NCBI GenBank assembly: GCA_903839195.1
Contig: CAIMBK010000130.1
Span: 1 to 56,733, forward strand
Source: an uncultured Bacteroidota bacterium
Lineage (GTDB): Bacteria > Bacteroidota > Bacteroidia > Flavobacteriales > Flavobacteriaceae
Direction: 5' to 3'
Length of the DNA stretch: 56,733 nt
This document shows positions 34,132 through 41,744 of the stretch, piece by piece. How positions within the stretch are numbered: position 1 is the stretch's first letter; each line of letters begins with the position of its first letter. A program made the translations under genes and the position numbers. The notes under the pieces were generated by a model. That model saw only the letters and a program-made list of their open reading frames with translations, was not told where the DNA came from and ran no database searches.

Positions 34132-34617
34132 TTGAAAGCAGTAATCCAAAGAGTAACATCCGCATCAGTAACTATTTCAGATAAAATAGTCGCTCAAATC
34201 GATAATGGACTATTAATTTTAATTGGGATTGAAGAGGCCGATAACCAAGAAGACATCAATTGGCTTTGCCAAAAAATTGCAAACCTTCGTATTTTTGCTA
34301 GCCCCACCCCAGCCCTCCCCGAAGGAGAGGAAGCAAAAAATCAGGTTATGAATTTGTCGGTAAAAGACACCAACGGCGATATTTTATTGATTAGCCAATT
34401 TACGCTTCACGCCAGTACCAAAAAAGGAAATCGCCCGTCCTACATCAAAGCGGCCAAACCCGAAATTGCCATTCCGATGTATGAAAAATGCATCACGCAA
34501 CTGGAATCCGAATTGGGTAAAAAAATCCAAACGGGACAATTTGGCGCCGATATGAAAGTGGCACTTGTTAATGACGGACCCGTTACTATACTTATTGATT
34601 CTAAAAATAAAGAATAA
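34132..34617 (+). CDS. dtd: D-aminoacyl-tRNA deacylase (repeat-containing)
   Basis: A 161-residue DTD-family protein that hydrolyses D-amino acids wrongly attached to tRNA. It begins with TTG (MKAVIQRVTSASV) and contains the catalytic SQFTLHAST segment and the C-terminal FGADMKVALVNDGPVTILID (GP motif region). Between RIF and VMNLSVKD, where relatives have only a few residues, there is an in-frame segment reading ASPTPALPEGEEAKNQ. It is encoded by a C-rich repeat at 34298-34334, so the protein is about 10-12 residues longer than usual. The insertion replaces a surface loop, so activity may be preserved. The gene is followed 1 bp later by the MazG-like gene. Confidence 0.9.
   Translation: MKAVIQRVTSASVTISDKIVAQIDNGLLILIGIEEADNQEDINWLCQKIANLRIFASPTPALPEGEEAKNQVMNLSVKDTNGDILLISQFTLHASTKKGNRPSYIKAAKPEIAIPMYEKCITQLESELGKKIQTGQFGADMKVALVNDGPVTILIDSKNKE
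34298..34334 (+). repeat. C-rich repeat inserted in frame in dtd
   Basis: GCCCCACCCCAGCCCTCCCC followed by GAAGGAGAGG stands out in an A/T-rich gene and can fold through CCTCC with GGAG. It resembles the C-rich/G-rich dispersed palindromes known from Bacteroidota intergenic regions and is a relative in style of the element inside metH at 24109-24142. Confidence 0.6.
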
Positions 34618-34618
34618 G

Positions 34619-34945
34619 ATGAACCTAAAAAATTCCCAACTCGAAGTTGACAACTGGATTAAAGAACACGGCGTTCGTTATTTTAACGAATTGACCAATA
34701 TGGCACAACTTACGGAAGAAGTAGGGGAAGTAGCCCGAATTATTGCCCGTAGATATGGCGAACAATCCGAGAAAGAATCGGATAAAAACAAAGACCTTGG
34801 TGAAGAATTGGCCGATGTTGTTTTTGTGGTTTTATGTCTTGCCAATCAAACCGGAATCGACCTTCAAGCTGCCTTTGATAAAAAAATGGATTTAAAATTG
34901 GTGCGCGATAAAGACCGCCATCACAATAACGAGAAACTGAAATAA
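34619..34945 (+). CDS. MazG-like nucleotide pyrophosphohydrolase
   Basis: A 108-residue all-alpha protein of the MazG/dUTPase-2 type, expected to hydrolyse NTPs or damaged nucleotides to the monophosphate. The metal-binding pattern is visible as LTEEVGEVARIIARRYGEQ followed by DLGEELADVVFVVLCLANQT, which provides the E-x2-E and E-x2-D ligands. The frame opens upstream at 34565 within dtd, but the ATG at 34619 directly after the dtd stop is the natural start. Only 2 bp separate it from aroA. It is a short, single-domain form, not the double-domain MazG of E. coli; the substrate is not known. Confidence 0.87.
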   Translation: MNLKNSQLEVDNWIKEHGVRYFNELTNMAQLTEEVGEVARIIARRYGEQSEKESDKNKDLGEELADVVFVVLCLANQTGIDLQAAFDKKMDLKLVRDKDRHHNNEKLK

Positions 34946-34947
34946 TT

Positions 34948-36198
34948 GTGAATCTCAAAATCGAAAAGCTAAAAGTCGAAAGTCGAAAGTCGAAAGTCAA
35001 AATAACGGGTTCTAAATCGGAAACCAACAGGTTATTATTGTTACAAGCTTTGTATCCAAATATTACTTTAGAAAACACTTCCAATTCCGACGATTCTGAG
35101 GTAATGAGTAGTGCTTTATCAACCACCAATCACCAACCAACAACCGTCAACCAAATAATTGACATTCACCATGCCGGAACAGCCATGCGATTTCTAACCG
35201 CCTATTTTGCTGTTCAGGAAGCGAAAACATTTACTTTAACGGGTTCACCACGAATGAAGGAACGCCCCATAAAAATATTGGTAGCTGCATTACAACAACT
35301 TGGCGCCAAAATTGATTACCTCGAAAAGGATGGATTTCCACCTATAAAAATCACAGGCAAAAAATTAAATCATCACGAAGTTTCGCTTCCCGCCAATATA
35401 AGCAGCCAATATATTTCGGCTTTATTACTCATTGCTCCAAAATTAGAAAACGGGCTGGAACTCACTTTAGAAGGAGAGATAACCTCGGTTCCTTATATCA
35501 AAATGACATTGGCGTTACTCAATGAAATAGGCATAGAAACGTCTTTTGTTGGAAATAAAATAAAAATAAATCCCAAATCGAAAATCGCAAATCCCAAACC
35601 CATAATCGTTGAATCCGATTGGAGTTCGGCCTCTTATTTTTATTCCATAATAGCACTTTCGGAAAGCGGTTCGCAAATAACGCTTTCGAGTTTTAAAGAA
35701 AATAGTCTTCAAGGCGATTCGATTTTGGTTGAAATATATAAGAAAATGGGAGTTGCCACTTATTTTGATGAAAACAAAATTACGTTGGTCAAACAACCAG
35801 ATAGTAAGACAGAAGTTATAAATCTCGATTTAATCCAAGCGCCCGATATCGCGCAAACCATTGCTGTAACTTGTTTTGGAATGGGATTGGGTTGCAATTT
35901 GACTGGCTTACACACGTTAAAAATCAAAGAAACCGACCGATTACAAGCCTTAAAAACAGAATTGACCAAACTAGGCGCCACCATTTCAATTACCGAACAA
36001 AGTTTGACTTTGGAACCCCACGCCCAAATTCGTTCTAATTGTAAAATTGCTACTTATAATGACCATCGAATGGCTATGGCTTTTGCTCCATTAGCATTAA
36101 AAGTACCCATCGAAATTGAAAATTCGGAGGTCGTTTCGAAGTCTTATCCCGATTTTTGGGACGATTTAAAGCGTATTGGCTTTCAAATACACAATTAA
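34948..36198 (+). CDS. aroA: 3-phosphoshikimate 1-carboxyvinyltransferase (EPSP synthase)
   Basis: The sixth shikimate-pathway enzyme, joining shikimate-3-phosphate and PEP. The essential motifs are all present: GSKSETNRLLLLQ, HHAGTAMRFLTAYFA, SPRMKERPI, SSQYISALLL, SDWSSASYFYSI, LKIKETDRLQALKTEL and NDHRMAMAFAPLAL. It starts with GTG at 34948. Three repeat-like stretches sit inside the gene. One is four copies of a 7-bp unit at 34971-34998, coding KVESRKSKV before the first strand. Another is an ACC/CAA-rich stretch at 35120-35154 (TTNHQPTTVNQ). The third is an AAATCCC-type stretch at 35567-35600 (NPKSKIANPKP). All keep the frame. The catalytic core looks intact, so the enzyme is probably functional. 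It follows the MazG-like gene by 2 bp. Confidence 0.93.
   Translation: MNLKIEKLKVESRKSKVKITGSKSETNRLLLLQALYPNITLENTSNSDDSEVMSSALSTTNHQPTTVNQIIDIHHAGTAMRFLTAYFAVQEAKTFTLTGSPRMKERPIKILVAALQQLGAKIDYLEKDGFPPIKITGKKLNHHEVSLPANISSQYISALLLIAPKLENGLELTLEGEITSVPYIKMTLALLNEIGIETSFVGNKIKINPKSKIANPKPIIVESDWSSASYFYSIIALSESGSQITLSSFKENSLQGDSILVEIYKKMGVATYFDENKITLVKQPDSKTEVINLDLIQAPDIAQTIAVTCFGMGLGCNLTGLHTLKIKETDRLQALKTELTKLGATISITEQSLTLEPHAQIRSNCKIATYNDHRMAMAFAPLALKVPIEIENSEVVSKSYPDFWDDLKRIGFQIHN
34971..34998 (+). repeat. Four tandem copies of a heptanucleotide at the aroA 5' end
   Basis: AAAAGTC followed by three copies of GAAAGTC. The unit is not a multiple of three, so gain or loss of one copy would shift the aroA frame. 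It begins 23 bp after the GTG start codon. Confidence 0.75.
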
Positions 36199-36252
36199 TT
36201 AACTCCTGACTTCGCGCCATTGGGGCAATGTCAAAAATAAACCCCAAAACAC

Positions 36253-36284
36253 TTGACAACGCCTATCTCACAATCGTATATTTG
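36253..36284 (+). promoter_or_regulatory. Promoter of queA
   Basis: TTG (36253-36255), a 21-nt spacer and TATATTTG (36277-36284). The transcript would start near 36291, about 60 nt before the queA ATG, inside the A/T-rich repeat-bearing leader. Confidence 0.65.
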
Positions 36285-36310
36285 CCCACAATTTAGAATT
36301 TAGAGATTAA

Positions 36311-36343
36311 TTACTCCTAATTCATAACTCATAACTTATAATT
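36311..36343 (+). repeat. A/T-rich low-complexity repeat before queA
   Basis: Contains AATTCATAACTCATAACT, the near reverse complement of the stretch at 34037-34066. It lies in the queA leader. Confidence 0.5.
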
Positions 36344-36351
36344 TATTTCAA

Positions 36352-37401
36352 ATGAAATTATCTCACTTCCAATTTAATTTACCAAAAGAACTCCTTGCTG
36401 AATTTCCTGCCGAAAACAGAGATGAATCCCGTTTGATGGTCATTAATCGAAAAGAAAAAACAATCGAACACAAAATGTTCAAGGACGTAATCGATTATTT
36501 CGATGATGGTGATGTGTTGGTTTTGAATAATACCAAAGTTTTTCCAGCTCGTTTGTATGGAAATAAAGAAAAAACAGGCGCTAGAATTGAAGTTTTCTTG
36601 TTGAGAGAATTAAATGCCGAACAACGTCTTTGGGATGTTTTGGTCGATCCGGCACGAAAAATTAGAATTGGAAATAAACTCTATTTTGGCGATGACGATA
36701 TGTTGGTTGCCGAAGTAATTGACAATACGACTTCCCGCGGAAGAACTTTGCGTTTTCTTTATGATGGCCCTTATGATGAATTCAGAAATAAATTGACCGA
36801 ACTTGGTGAAACGCCAATCCCAAAATACATCAATCGTGAAGTTACTCCAGAAGATGCGGAACGTTATCAAACTATTTACGCCAAAGAAGAAGGCGCTGTT
36901 GCGGCTCCAACTGCTGGTTTGCACTTTTCGAAACACCTTTTGAAAAGATTAGAAATTAAAGGTGTTCATTTTGCTGAAGTTACGTTGCATGTTGGTTTAG
37001 GAACCTTTAACCCAGTTGAGGTGGAAGATTTATCCAAACACAAAATGGATTCCGAAGAGTTACGAATTTCTCAAGAAGCTTGCGATATTGTAAACAATGC
37101 TAAAATACAAAAAAGACGTATTTGCGCCGTTGGAACAACTTCGATGCGTGCCATTGAAAGCGCTGTTTCATCTCAAAGAACCTTAAATCCGTTTGATGGT
37201 TGGACAAACAAATTTATCTTTCCACCACACGATTTTAGTATAGCAGATTGTATGATAACTAATTTTCATACTCCAAAATCCACTTTGTTAATGATGATTT
37301 CTGCATTTTGTGGTCATGATTTAATGAAAATAGCCTACGAAGAAGCAATCAAGGAAGAATACAAATTCTATTCTTACGGTGACGCTATGTTGATTATATA
37401 A
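36352..37401 (+). CDS. queA: tRNA preQ1 ribosyltransferase-isomerase
   Basis: QueA transfers and rearranges the ribose of SAM onto preQ1-modified tRNA, giving epoxyqueuosine. The 349-residue protein starts [20 protein letters not shown] and carries the family motifs [37 protein letters not shown] and [14 protein letters not shown]. It belongs to the queuosine pathway together with QueE encoded at 51826, although the two genes are far apart and separately transcribed. A promoter at 36253-36284 and a strong terminator after it make it a single-gene unit. Confidence 0.96.
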   Translation: MKLSHFQFNLPKELLAEFPAENRDESRLMVINRKEKTIEHKMFKDVIDYFDDGDVLVLNNTKVFPARLYGNKEKTGARIEVFLLRELNAEQRLWDVLVDPARKIRIGNKLYFGDDDMLVAEVIDNTTSRGRTLRFLYDGPYDEFRNKLTELGETPIPKYINREVTPEDAERYQTIYAKEEGAVAAPTAGLHFSKHLLKRLEIKGVHFAEVTLHVGLGTFNPVEVEDLSKHKMDSEELRISQEACDIVNNAKIQKRRICAVGTTSMRAIESAVSSQRTLNPFDGWTNKFIFPPHDFSIADCMITNFHTPKSTLLMMISAFCGHDLMKIAYEEAIKEEYKFYSYGDAMLII

Positions 37402-37424
37402 TTTGAAAAGTATTTCAAAACATT

Positions 37425-37455
37425 AAAATCCCACTTTACTAGTGGGATTTTTTTT
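37425..37455 (+). terminator. Intrinsic terminator after queA
   Basis: AAAATCCCACT (37425-37435) pairs perfectly with AGTGGGATTTT (37441-37451), followed by more T. Confidence 0.9.
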
Positions 37456-37528
37456 GCAATGATAATTTTCACTTATAATTGATATTTGATTAATTTCTCG
37501 CTATTTTTACATTCTTAAATTAGATAAA

Positions 37529-38803
37529 ATGACATTCCAAAATACCAAAGCCTTTGCCAAAGAATTAGATCAAAAAGATACTTTAAGCCGATATAAAAAC
37601 GAGTTTATTTTTCCGAAAGTAAACAATAAAGACGTTATTTATTTTACAGGAAATTCTTTAGGATTACAGCCAAAACTTACCAAATCGTATGTTGATGAGG
37701 TTATGAACGATTGGGCAAATCTTGCGGTGGAAGGCCATTTTTATGCTAATAAACCGTGGTGGGATTATCATGAGCGATTTGCAAATCCGTTGAGTAAAAT
37801 TGTTGGCGCATTGCCAAGCGAAGTCACAGTTATGAATACGCTGACGGTTAATTTACACTTGTTGATGGTTTCTTTTTATAGACCAACGGCCAAAAGATAT
37901 AAGATTCTTTGCGAAGCAAAAGCCTTTCCAAGTGACCAATATATGATTCAAAGTCAAGTGCAATTTCATGGTTTTCATCCCAATGATGCTATTGTTGAAA
38001 TACAACGTCGCGATGGCGAACACAATATTCGACTTGAAGATGTGCTTTCTAAAATTGAAGAAGTAGGCGATGCTTTGGCGCTGGTTTTAATCGGTGGAGT
38101 TAATTATTATACGGGTCAAGTTTTTGATATGAAAACCATAACCAAAGCGGGACATAAAGCAGGCGCTTTTGTGGGTTGGGATTTGGCGCATGCTGCTGGA
38201 AATGTAAAATTAGATTTGCACGAATGGGATGTTGATTTTGCGGCTTGGTGTAGTTATAAATACATGAATTCGGGGCCAGGCAATGCTTCGGGTTGTTTTA
38301 TTCATGAAAAACATCACAACAATAAAGACTTGCATCGATTTGCAGGTTGGTGGGGTCACAACAAAGAACGACGTTTCAAAATGGAACCCGTCTTTGATCC
38401 TGTTCAGGGCGCCGATGGCTGGCAAATTAGTAATTTACCAATACTTTCACTTGCGCCTTATTTGGCATCTGTAGCATTGTTTGACGAAATTGGGATGGAC
38501 GCTTTGATTGAAAAACGCAATCTAATTACGGCTTATTTAGAATTTGTTTTATACGAAATCAGCAAGGAAGTCGGCGGAAGTTTTGAAATCATCACTCCTA
38601 AAAATAAAGAGGAACGCGCTTGTCAATTGTCTGTTTATCTTCATGGCGAGGGCCGTTCCTTGTTTGAGTATTTAATGAAAAACGGCGTTATTACCGATTG
38701 GCGTGAACCCAATGTCATTCGATTAGCGCCCGTTCCTTTGTATTGTTCTTTTGAAGACATGTATGAATTTGGACAAATATTAAAAGCCGGAATTAGTACT
38801 TAA
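37529..38803 (+). CDS. kynU: Kynureninase
   Basis: A PLP-dependent hydrolase that splits kynurenine or 3-hydroxykynurenine into alanine and (3-hydroxy)anthranilate. The 424-residue protein contains YFTGNSLGLQPKLTKSYVDE, the VGWDLAHAAGNVKLDLHEW segment (PLP Asp region), and the cofactor lysine in FAAWCSYKYMNSGPGNASG. C-terminal QLSVYLHGEGRSLFEYL is family-typical. Kynurenine 3-monooxygenase is encoded 5.4 kb downstream, so both ends of the step pair are in the window, though separated by amtB and other genes. The pathway could serve tryptophan breakdown or de novo NAD synthesis; tryptophan dioxygenase and 3-hydroxyanthranilate dioxygenase are not here. It has its own promoter-like element (TTG-N20-TATTTTTA). 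Confidence 0.95.
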   Translation: MTFQNTKAFAKELDQKDTLSRYKNEFIFPKVNNKDVIYFTGNSLGLQPKLTKSYVDEVMNDWANLAVEGHFYANKPWWDYHERFANPLSKIVGALPSEVTVMNTLTVNLHLLMVSFYRPTAKRYKILCEAKAFPSDQYMIQSQVQFHGFHPNDAIVEIQRRDGEHNIRLEDVLSKIEEVGDALALVLIGGVNYYTGQVFDMKTITKAGHKAGAFVGWDLAHAAGNVKLDLHEWDVDFAAWCSYKYMNSGPGNASGCFIHEKHHNNKDLHRFAGWWGHNKERRFKMEPVFDPVQGADGWQISNLPILSLAPYLASVALFDEIGMDALIEKRNLITAYLEFVLYEISKEVGGSFEIITPKNKEERACQLSVYLHGEGRSLFEYLMKNGVITDWREPNVIRLAPVPLYCSFEDMYEFGQILKAGIST

Positions 38804-38833
38804 TCCAAAATAGTACCAAATAATTAATTTATT

Positions 38834-38868
38834 AAACCTGTTTCATTTATGATTCAGGTTTTTTTTAT
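38834..38868 (+). terminator. Probable terminator after kynU
   Basis: AAACCTG (38834-38840) pairs with CAGGTTT (38855-38861) around a 14-nt loop, followed by a T-run to about 38866. Confidence 0.65.
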
Positions 38869-38934
38869 GATTTAAAGTTAAAATCAATTTCGCTGTTTGT
38901 TAAATTGTCAATTTCGCATTTAATTTTTATAACA

Positions 38935-38950
38935 CCCTAAAATTTTAGGG
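38935..38950 (+). promoter_or_regulatory. Perfect 16-bp palindrome upstream of amtB
   Basis: CCCTAAAATTTTAGGG is a perfect inverted repeat about 104 bp upstream of the amtB ATG. Its symmetry and GC-capped ends are what a dimeric regulator site would look like. It has no T-run and is unlikely to be a terminator. No cognate regulator is identified. Confidence 0.45.
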
Positions 38951-39053
38951 GGTATAAATTAATAAATACATAAAAATAACTTTTGAACTCATTTTTTTAT
39001 GGGGGTCAATTATATATTTTTATATTTTTAACAAAATTTTAAAAAATAACACA

Positions 39054-40379
39054 ATGAGAAAAATTATTTTAGGAGTGATATTGGTCACTATTTTGGTTTT
39101 GACATTATTTTCAAATCATTTAATTTCCGACCCTGCAACTTTGGGAGCACATGTGGTTGCATTAAAACTTGACACGGGCGATACGGCCTGGATGATTGTG
39201 GCAACTGCCTTAGTTTTAATAATGACGCCTGGACTTGGTTTCTTTTATGGCGGAATGGTTGGAAAAAAGAACGTCATTAGTACGATGTTACAAAGTTTTA
39301 TGGCAATGGTAATCGTTACTATTCTTTGGGTTATTGTTGGTTTTGGTTTGTGTTTCGGACCTTCAATTGGCGGTGTTATTGGCGACCCAAGCTACAATTT
39401 TCTATTTCAAGGTGTAAGCGCAAATACAGCTTGGGAATTAGCTCCAACAATTCCAATGTTATTATTTGCATTCTTTCAAGCCAAATTTGCCATTATTACA
39501 CCGGCCTTAATAACAGGAGCTTTCGCCGAACGAATTCGCTTTTGGGCTTATTTGTTATTTATGGTTTTGTTTATATTAGTTGTATATGCACCATTGTGCC
39601 ACATGACTTGGCATCCTGACGGAATCTTCTTCGGATGGGGCGTGTTGGATTTTGCAGGAGGAACGGTCGTTCATATGAGCGCGGGTTGGGCTGCTTTGGC
39701 TGGAGCTATTTTCTTAGGAAAAAGAAAAGTTCAAAAATCAAATCCTGCTCGAATTACTTATGTTTTATTAGGAACAGGATTGTTATGGTTCGGTTGGTTT
39801 GGATTCAATGCCGGTTCGGCTGTTGGTTCTGGAAGTCTCGCCGCACAAGCTTTAGGAACAACAACTGTTGCCGCCGCTGCCGCTGGTATGGCTTGGGTGT
39901 TTATTGATAAAATTATGGGCCACAAACTTTCTGCAATGGGTGCTTGTATTGGAGCCGTTGTAGGTTTAGTAGCCATTACACCAGCCGCTGGTTTTGTTAG
40001 TATTTCTCACGCAATTACAATTGGAATTGTTGCAAGTATTGTCAGCAACCTCGTGATATTAAAATTTCCTAAAGGCAAAATTGATGATGCCCTGGATGTA
40101 TTTGCTTGTCACGGTGTTGGCGGAATGGTAGGAATGCTACTTACGGGTGTTTTTGCTTCCAATGCGGTCAATCCAATTGTTAGTGCCAACCAAGGATTAA
40201 TCTTTGGCGATTCTACTTTGTTTTTAATTCAACTTAAAGCGCTTGTTTTGGTATCTGCTTTTGCATTTACTGCTTCTTACGCTTTGTTTTTTATTGTAAA
40301 TAAAATTACTCCTTTAAGAGTTTCGGAAGACAAGGAAGAACTTGGATTAGATATTTCTCAGCACGGAGAATTTCTATAA
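39054..40379 (+). CDS. amtB: Ammonium transporter (Amt/MEP/Rh family)
   Basis: A 441-residue inner-membrane channel for ammonium, predicted to have an N-terminal signal-like helix and eleven transmembrane helices. Amt hallmarks are visible: DTAWMIVATALVLIMTPGLG near the start, the GALAFAER-like GAFAERIRFWAYLLF, VVHMSAGWAALAGAIFLGKR carrying the first pore His, and FACHGVGGMVGMLLTGVFA carrying the second His. It is followed by a porin gene and not by a PII (glnK) gene, which is the usual partner in other bacteria. A 16-bp palindrome lies upstream. Nitrogen control by such a site is speculative. The C-terminal tail is short. Confidence 0.95.
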   Translation: MRKIILGVILVTILVLTLFSNHLISDPATLGAHVVALKLDTGDTAWMIVATALVLIMTPGLGFFYGGMVGKKNVISTMLQSFMAMVIVTILWVIVGFGLCFGPSIGGVIGDPSYNFLFQGVSANTAWELAPTIPMLLFAFFQAKFAIITPALITGAFAERIRFWAYLLFMVLFILVVYAPLCHMTWHPDGIFFGWGVLDFAGGTVVHMSAGWAALAGAIFLGKRKVQKSNPARITYVLLGTGLLWFGWFGFNAGSAVGSGSLAAQALGTTTVAAAAAGMAWVFIDKIMGHKLSAMGACIGAVVGLVAITPAAGFVSISHAITIGIVASIVSNLVILKFPKGKIDDALDVFACHGVGGMVGMLLTGVFASNAVNPIVSANQGLIFGDSTLFLIQLKALVLVSAFAFTASYALFFIVNKITPLRVSEDKEELGLDISQHGEFL

Positions 40380-40529
40380 ATAGCAACCTTTCACAAGGAA
40401 TCAGATTACCAATTTTTGAGATTATTTTTCTGCTCTTGAACTATTCAGGAATGCGGACAAGGCTATCTCATTTCAATAAATAAACATTTAATATTCAATT
40501 TAACCCAATTTAATTTAACATTAACTACT

Positions 40530-41579
40530 ATGAAAAAAAGCATTCATTCATTTAAAAATCTAACATTAGCATTAATTACTTTGCTTTCTGTTTCGAAAAT
40601 TTCAGCTCAAGAAGCAACTCCAGCTTCAACAACTTTCGCGGGTTCGGTCGACCTGTATTATAAATATGACTTTTCCGGATTGGATAATAGCAAAACAAGT
40701 TTTACAAAATCACACGATTCTTTTGAACTCGGAATGGCCTCTATTGAAGCGTCTCATAAATCTGGAAAAGCAGCCGTTTTTGTTGATTTAGGTTTTGGAA
40801 ATCGAGCCAAAGAATTTTCATACAATGACCCAACGACCACTTTTATGGTTAAGCAATTATTTGTTACTTATGATTTTACGCCAAGTATTAAAGTAACTGC
40901 GGGAAGTTTTGGAACCCACCTTGGGTATGAATTATTAGACGCTGTTGATAATAAAAATTACAGCATGTCTTACGCTTTTACGAACGGACCATTTTTTAAT
41001 ACAGGTGTAAAAGCACAATATACTAAAGGAAAATATAGTTTCATGGCCGGAATTACAAACCCAACCGATTTCAAATCGGCAACAGAAGCTGGTTCGCGCC
41101 AAAAAACCGTAATCGGACAAATTGCTTATACAGTTGATTCTGGCAGCGCTTATTTTAATTTTACTTCGGGAAGTAGCAATCCAAGTTCTTCATCAAATAA
41201 AACCCAAGTTGATTTTGTTGGAACCAAAAAAGTAAGCAATAAACTAACTCTAGGAATCAATGGGACCTACGCATTGATTTCGGATGATATTACTTCGGAT
41301 GATGATACTTCGTGGTTTTCAGTAGTTGGATATGCCAGTTATACTTTGAAGAAAAATTGGAGTTTGGCCTACAGAACAGAATATTTTGACGACAAAGAAA
41401 GCTATCTTGGAATTGGCTCCAGTGTTTTTGCCAATACCGTATCGTTCAACTACAAAGAAGGAAATTTCACTTTTATACCTGAATTCAGAATTGATACCGC
41501 CTCAAAAGATATTTTCACTGATGGTTCTCCAAAAAAAATAAGCGCATTCGTTGTATTAGCCACCACATATTCATTCTAA
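40530..41579 (+). CDS. Outer-membrane beta-barrel porin, amtB-linked
   Basis: A 349-residue exported barrel protein with signal peptide (LALITLLSVSKISAQ). It has repeated amphipathic strands (VDLYYKYDFSG, KAAVFVDLGFG, IKVTAGSFGTHLGYE) and ends in an aromatic residue, KKISAFVVLATTYSF, the typical outer-membrane insertion signal. It belongs to the beta-barrel porin group (BBP2/OmpL-like) often annotated as an outer membrane beta-barrel protein. Its position 150 bp after amtB suggests that it lets ammonium or a nitrogen compound cross the outer membrane before AmtB; that is inferred from neighbourhood only. It is followed by a strong terminator. Confidence 0.82.
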   Translation: MKKSIHSFKNLTLALITLLSVSKISAQEATPASTTFAGSVDLYYKYDFSGLDNSKTSFTKSHDSFELGMASIEASHKSGKAAVFVDLGFGNRAKEFSYNDPTTTFMVKQLFVTYDFTPSIKVTAGSFGTHLGYELLDAVDNKNYSMSYAFTNGPFFNTGVKAQYTKGKYSFMAGITNPTDFKSATEAGSRQKTVIGQIAYTVDSGSAYFNFTSGSSNPSSSSNKTQVDFVGTKKVSNKLTLGINGTYALISDDITSDDDTSWFSVVGYASYTLKKNWSLAYRTEYFDDKESYLGIGSSVFANTVSFNYKEGNFTFIPEFRIDTASKDIFTDGSPKKISAFVVLATTYSF

Positions 41580-41598
41580 GCCAAAAGTTATTGTTTTT

Positions 41599-41627
41599 AA
41601 AAGACCCGAATTTCGGGTCTTTTTTTG
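41599..41627 (+). terminator. Intrinsic terminator after the porin gene
   Basis: AAAAGACCCGA (41599-41609) pairs perfectly with TCGGGTCTTTT (41613-41623) across a 3-nt loop, then more T. Confidence 0.9.
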
Positions 41628-41719
41628 CTTATTAATTTAGTTCGGTTAGTGAAATAATTTATTATTTATTGTATATTTATGATTCAAATTCAAAGACTAT
41701 AAAAGTTGTATTTATAAGT

Positions 41720-41727
41720 TATATTTG
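41720..41727 (+). promoter_or_regulatory. TAnnTTTG element for the penicillin-acylase-family gene
   Basis: TATATTTG, 18 bp before the ATG at 41745. No clear -33 box. Confidence 0.48.
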
Positions 41728-41744
41728 AATTCAATTTGTATAAA

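Noticed and set aside
34971..34998. Interpreting the aroA heptanucleotide repeat as a proven phase-variation switch
   Set aside because: Only four copies and an essential-pathway gene make regular switching unlikely; kept as an observation only.
39326..39907. Open frames of about 90 codons overlapping amtB on the same strand
   Set aside because: They are Cys/Trp/Arg-rich shadows of the amtB frame, which carries all the Amt motifs.
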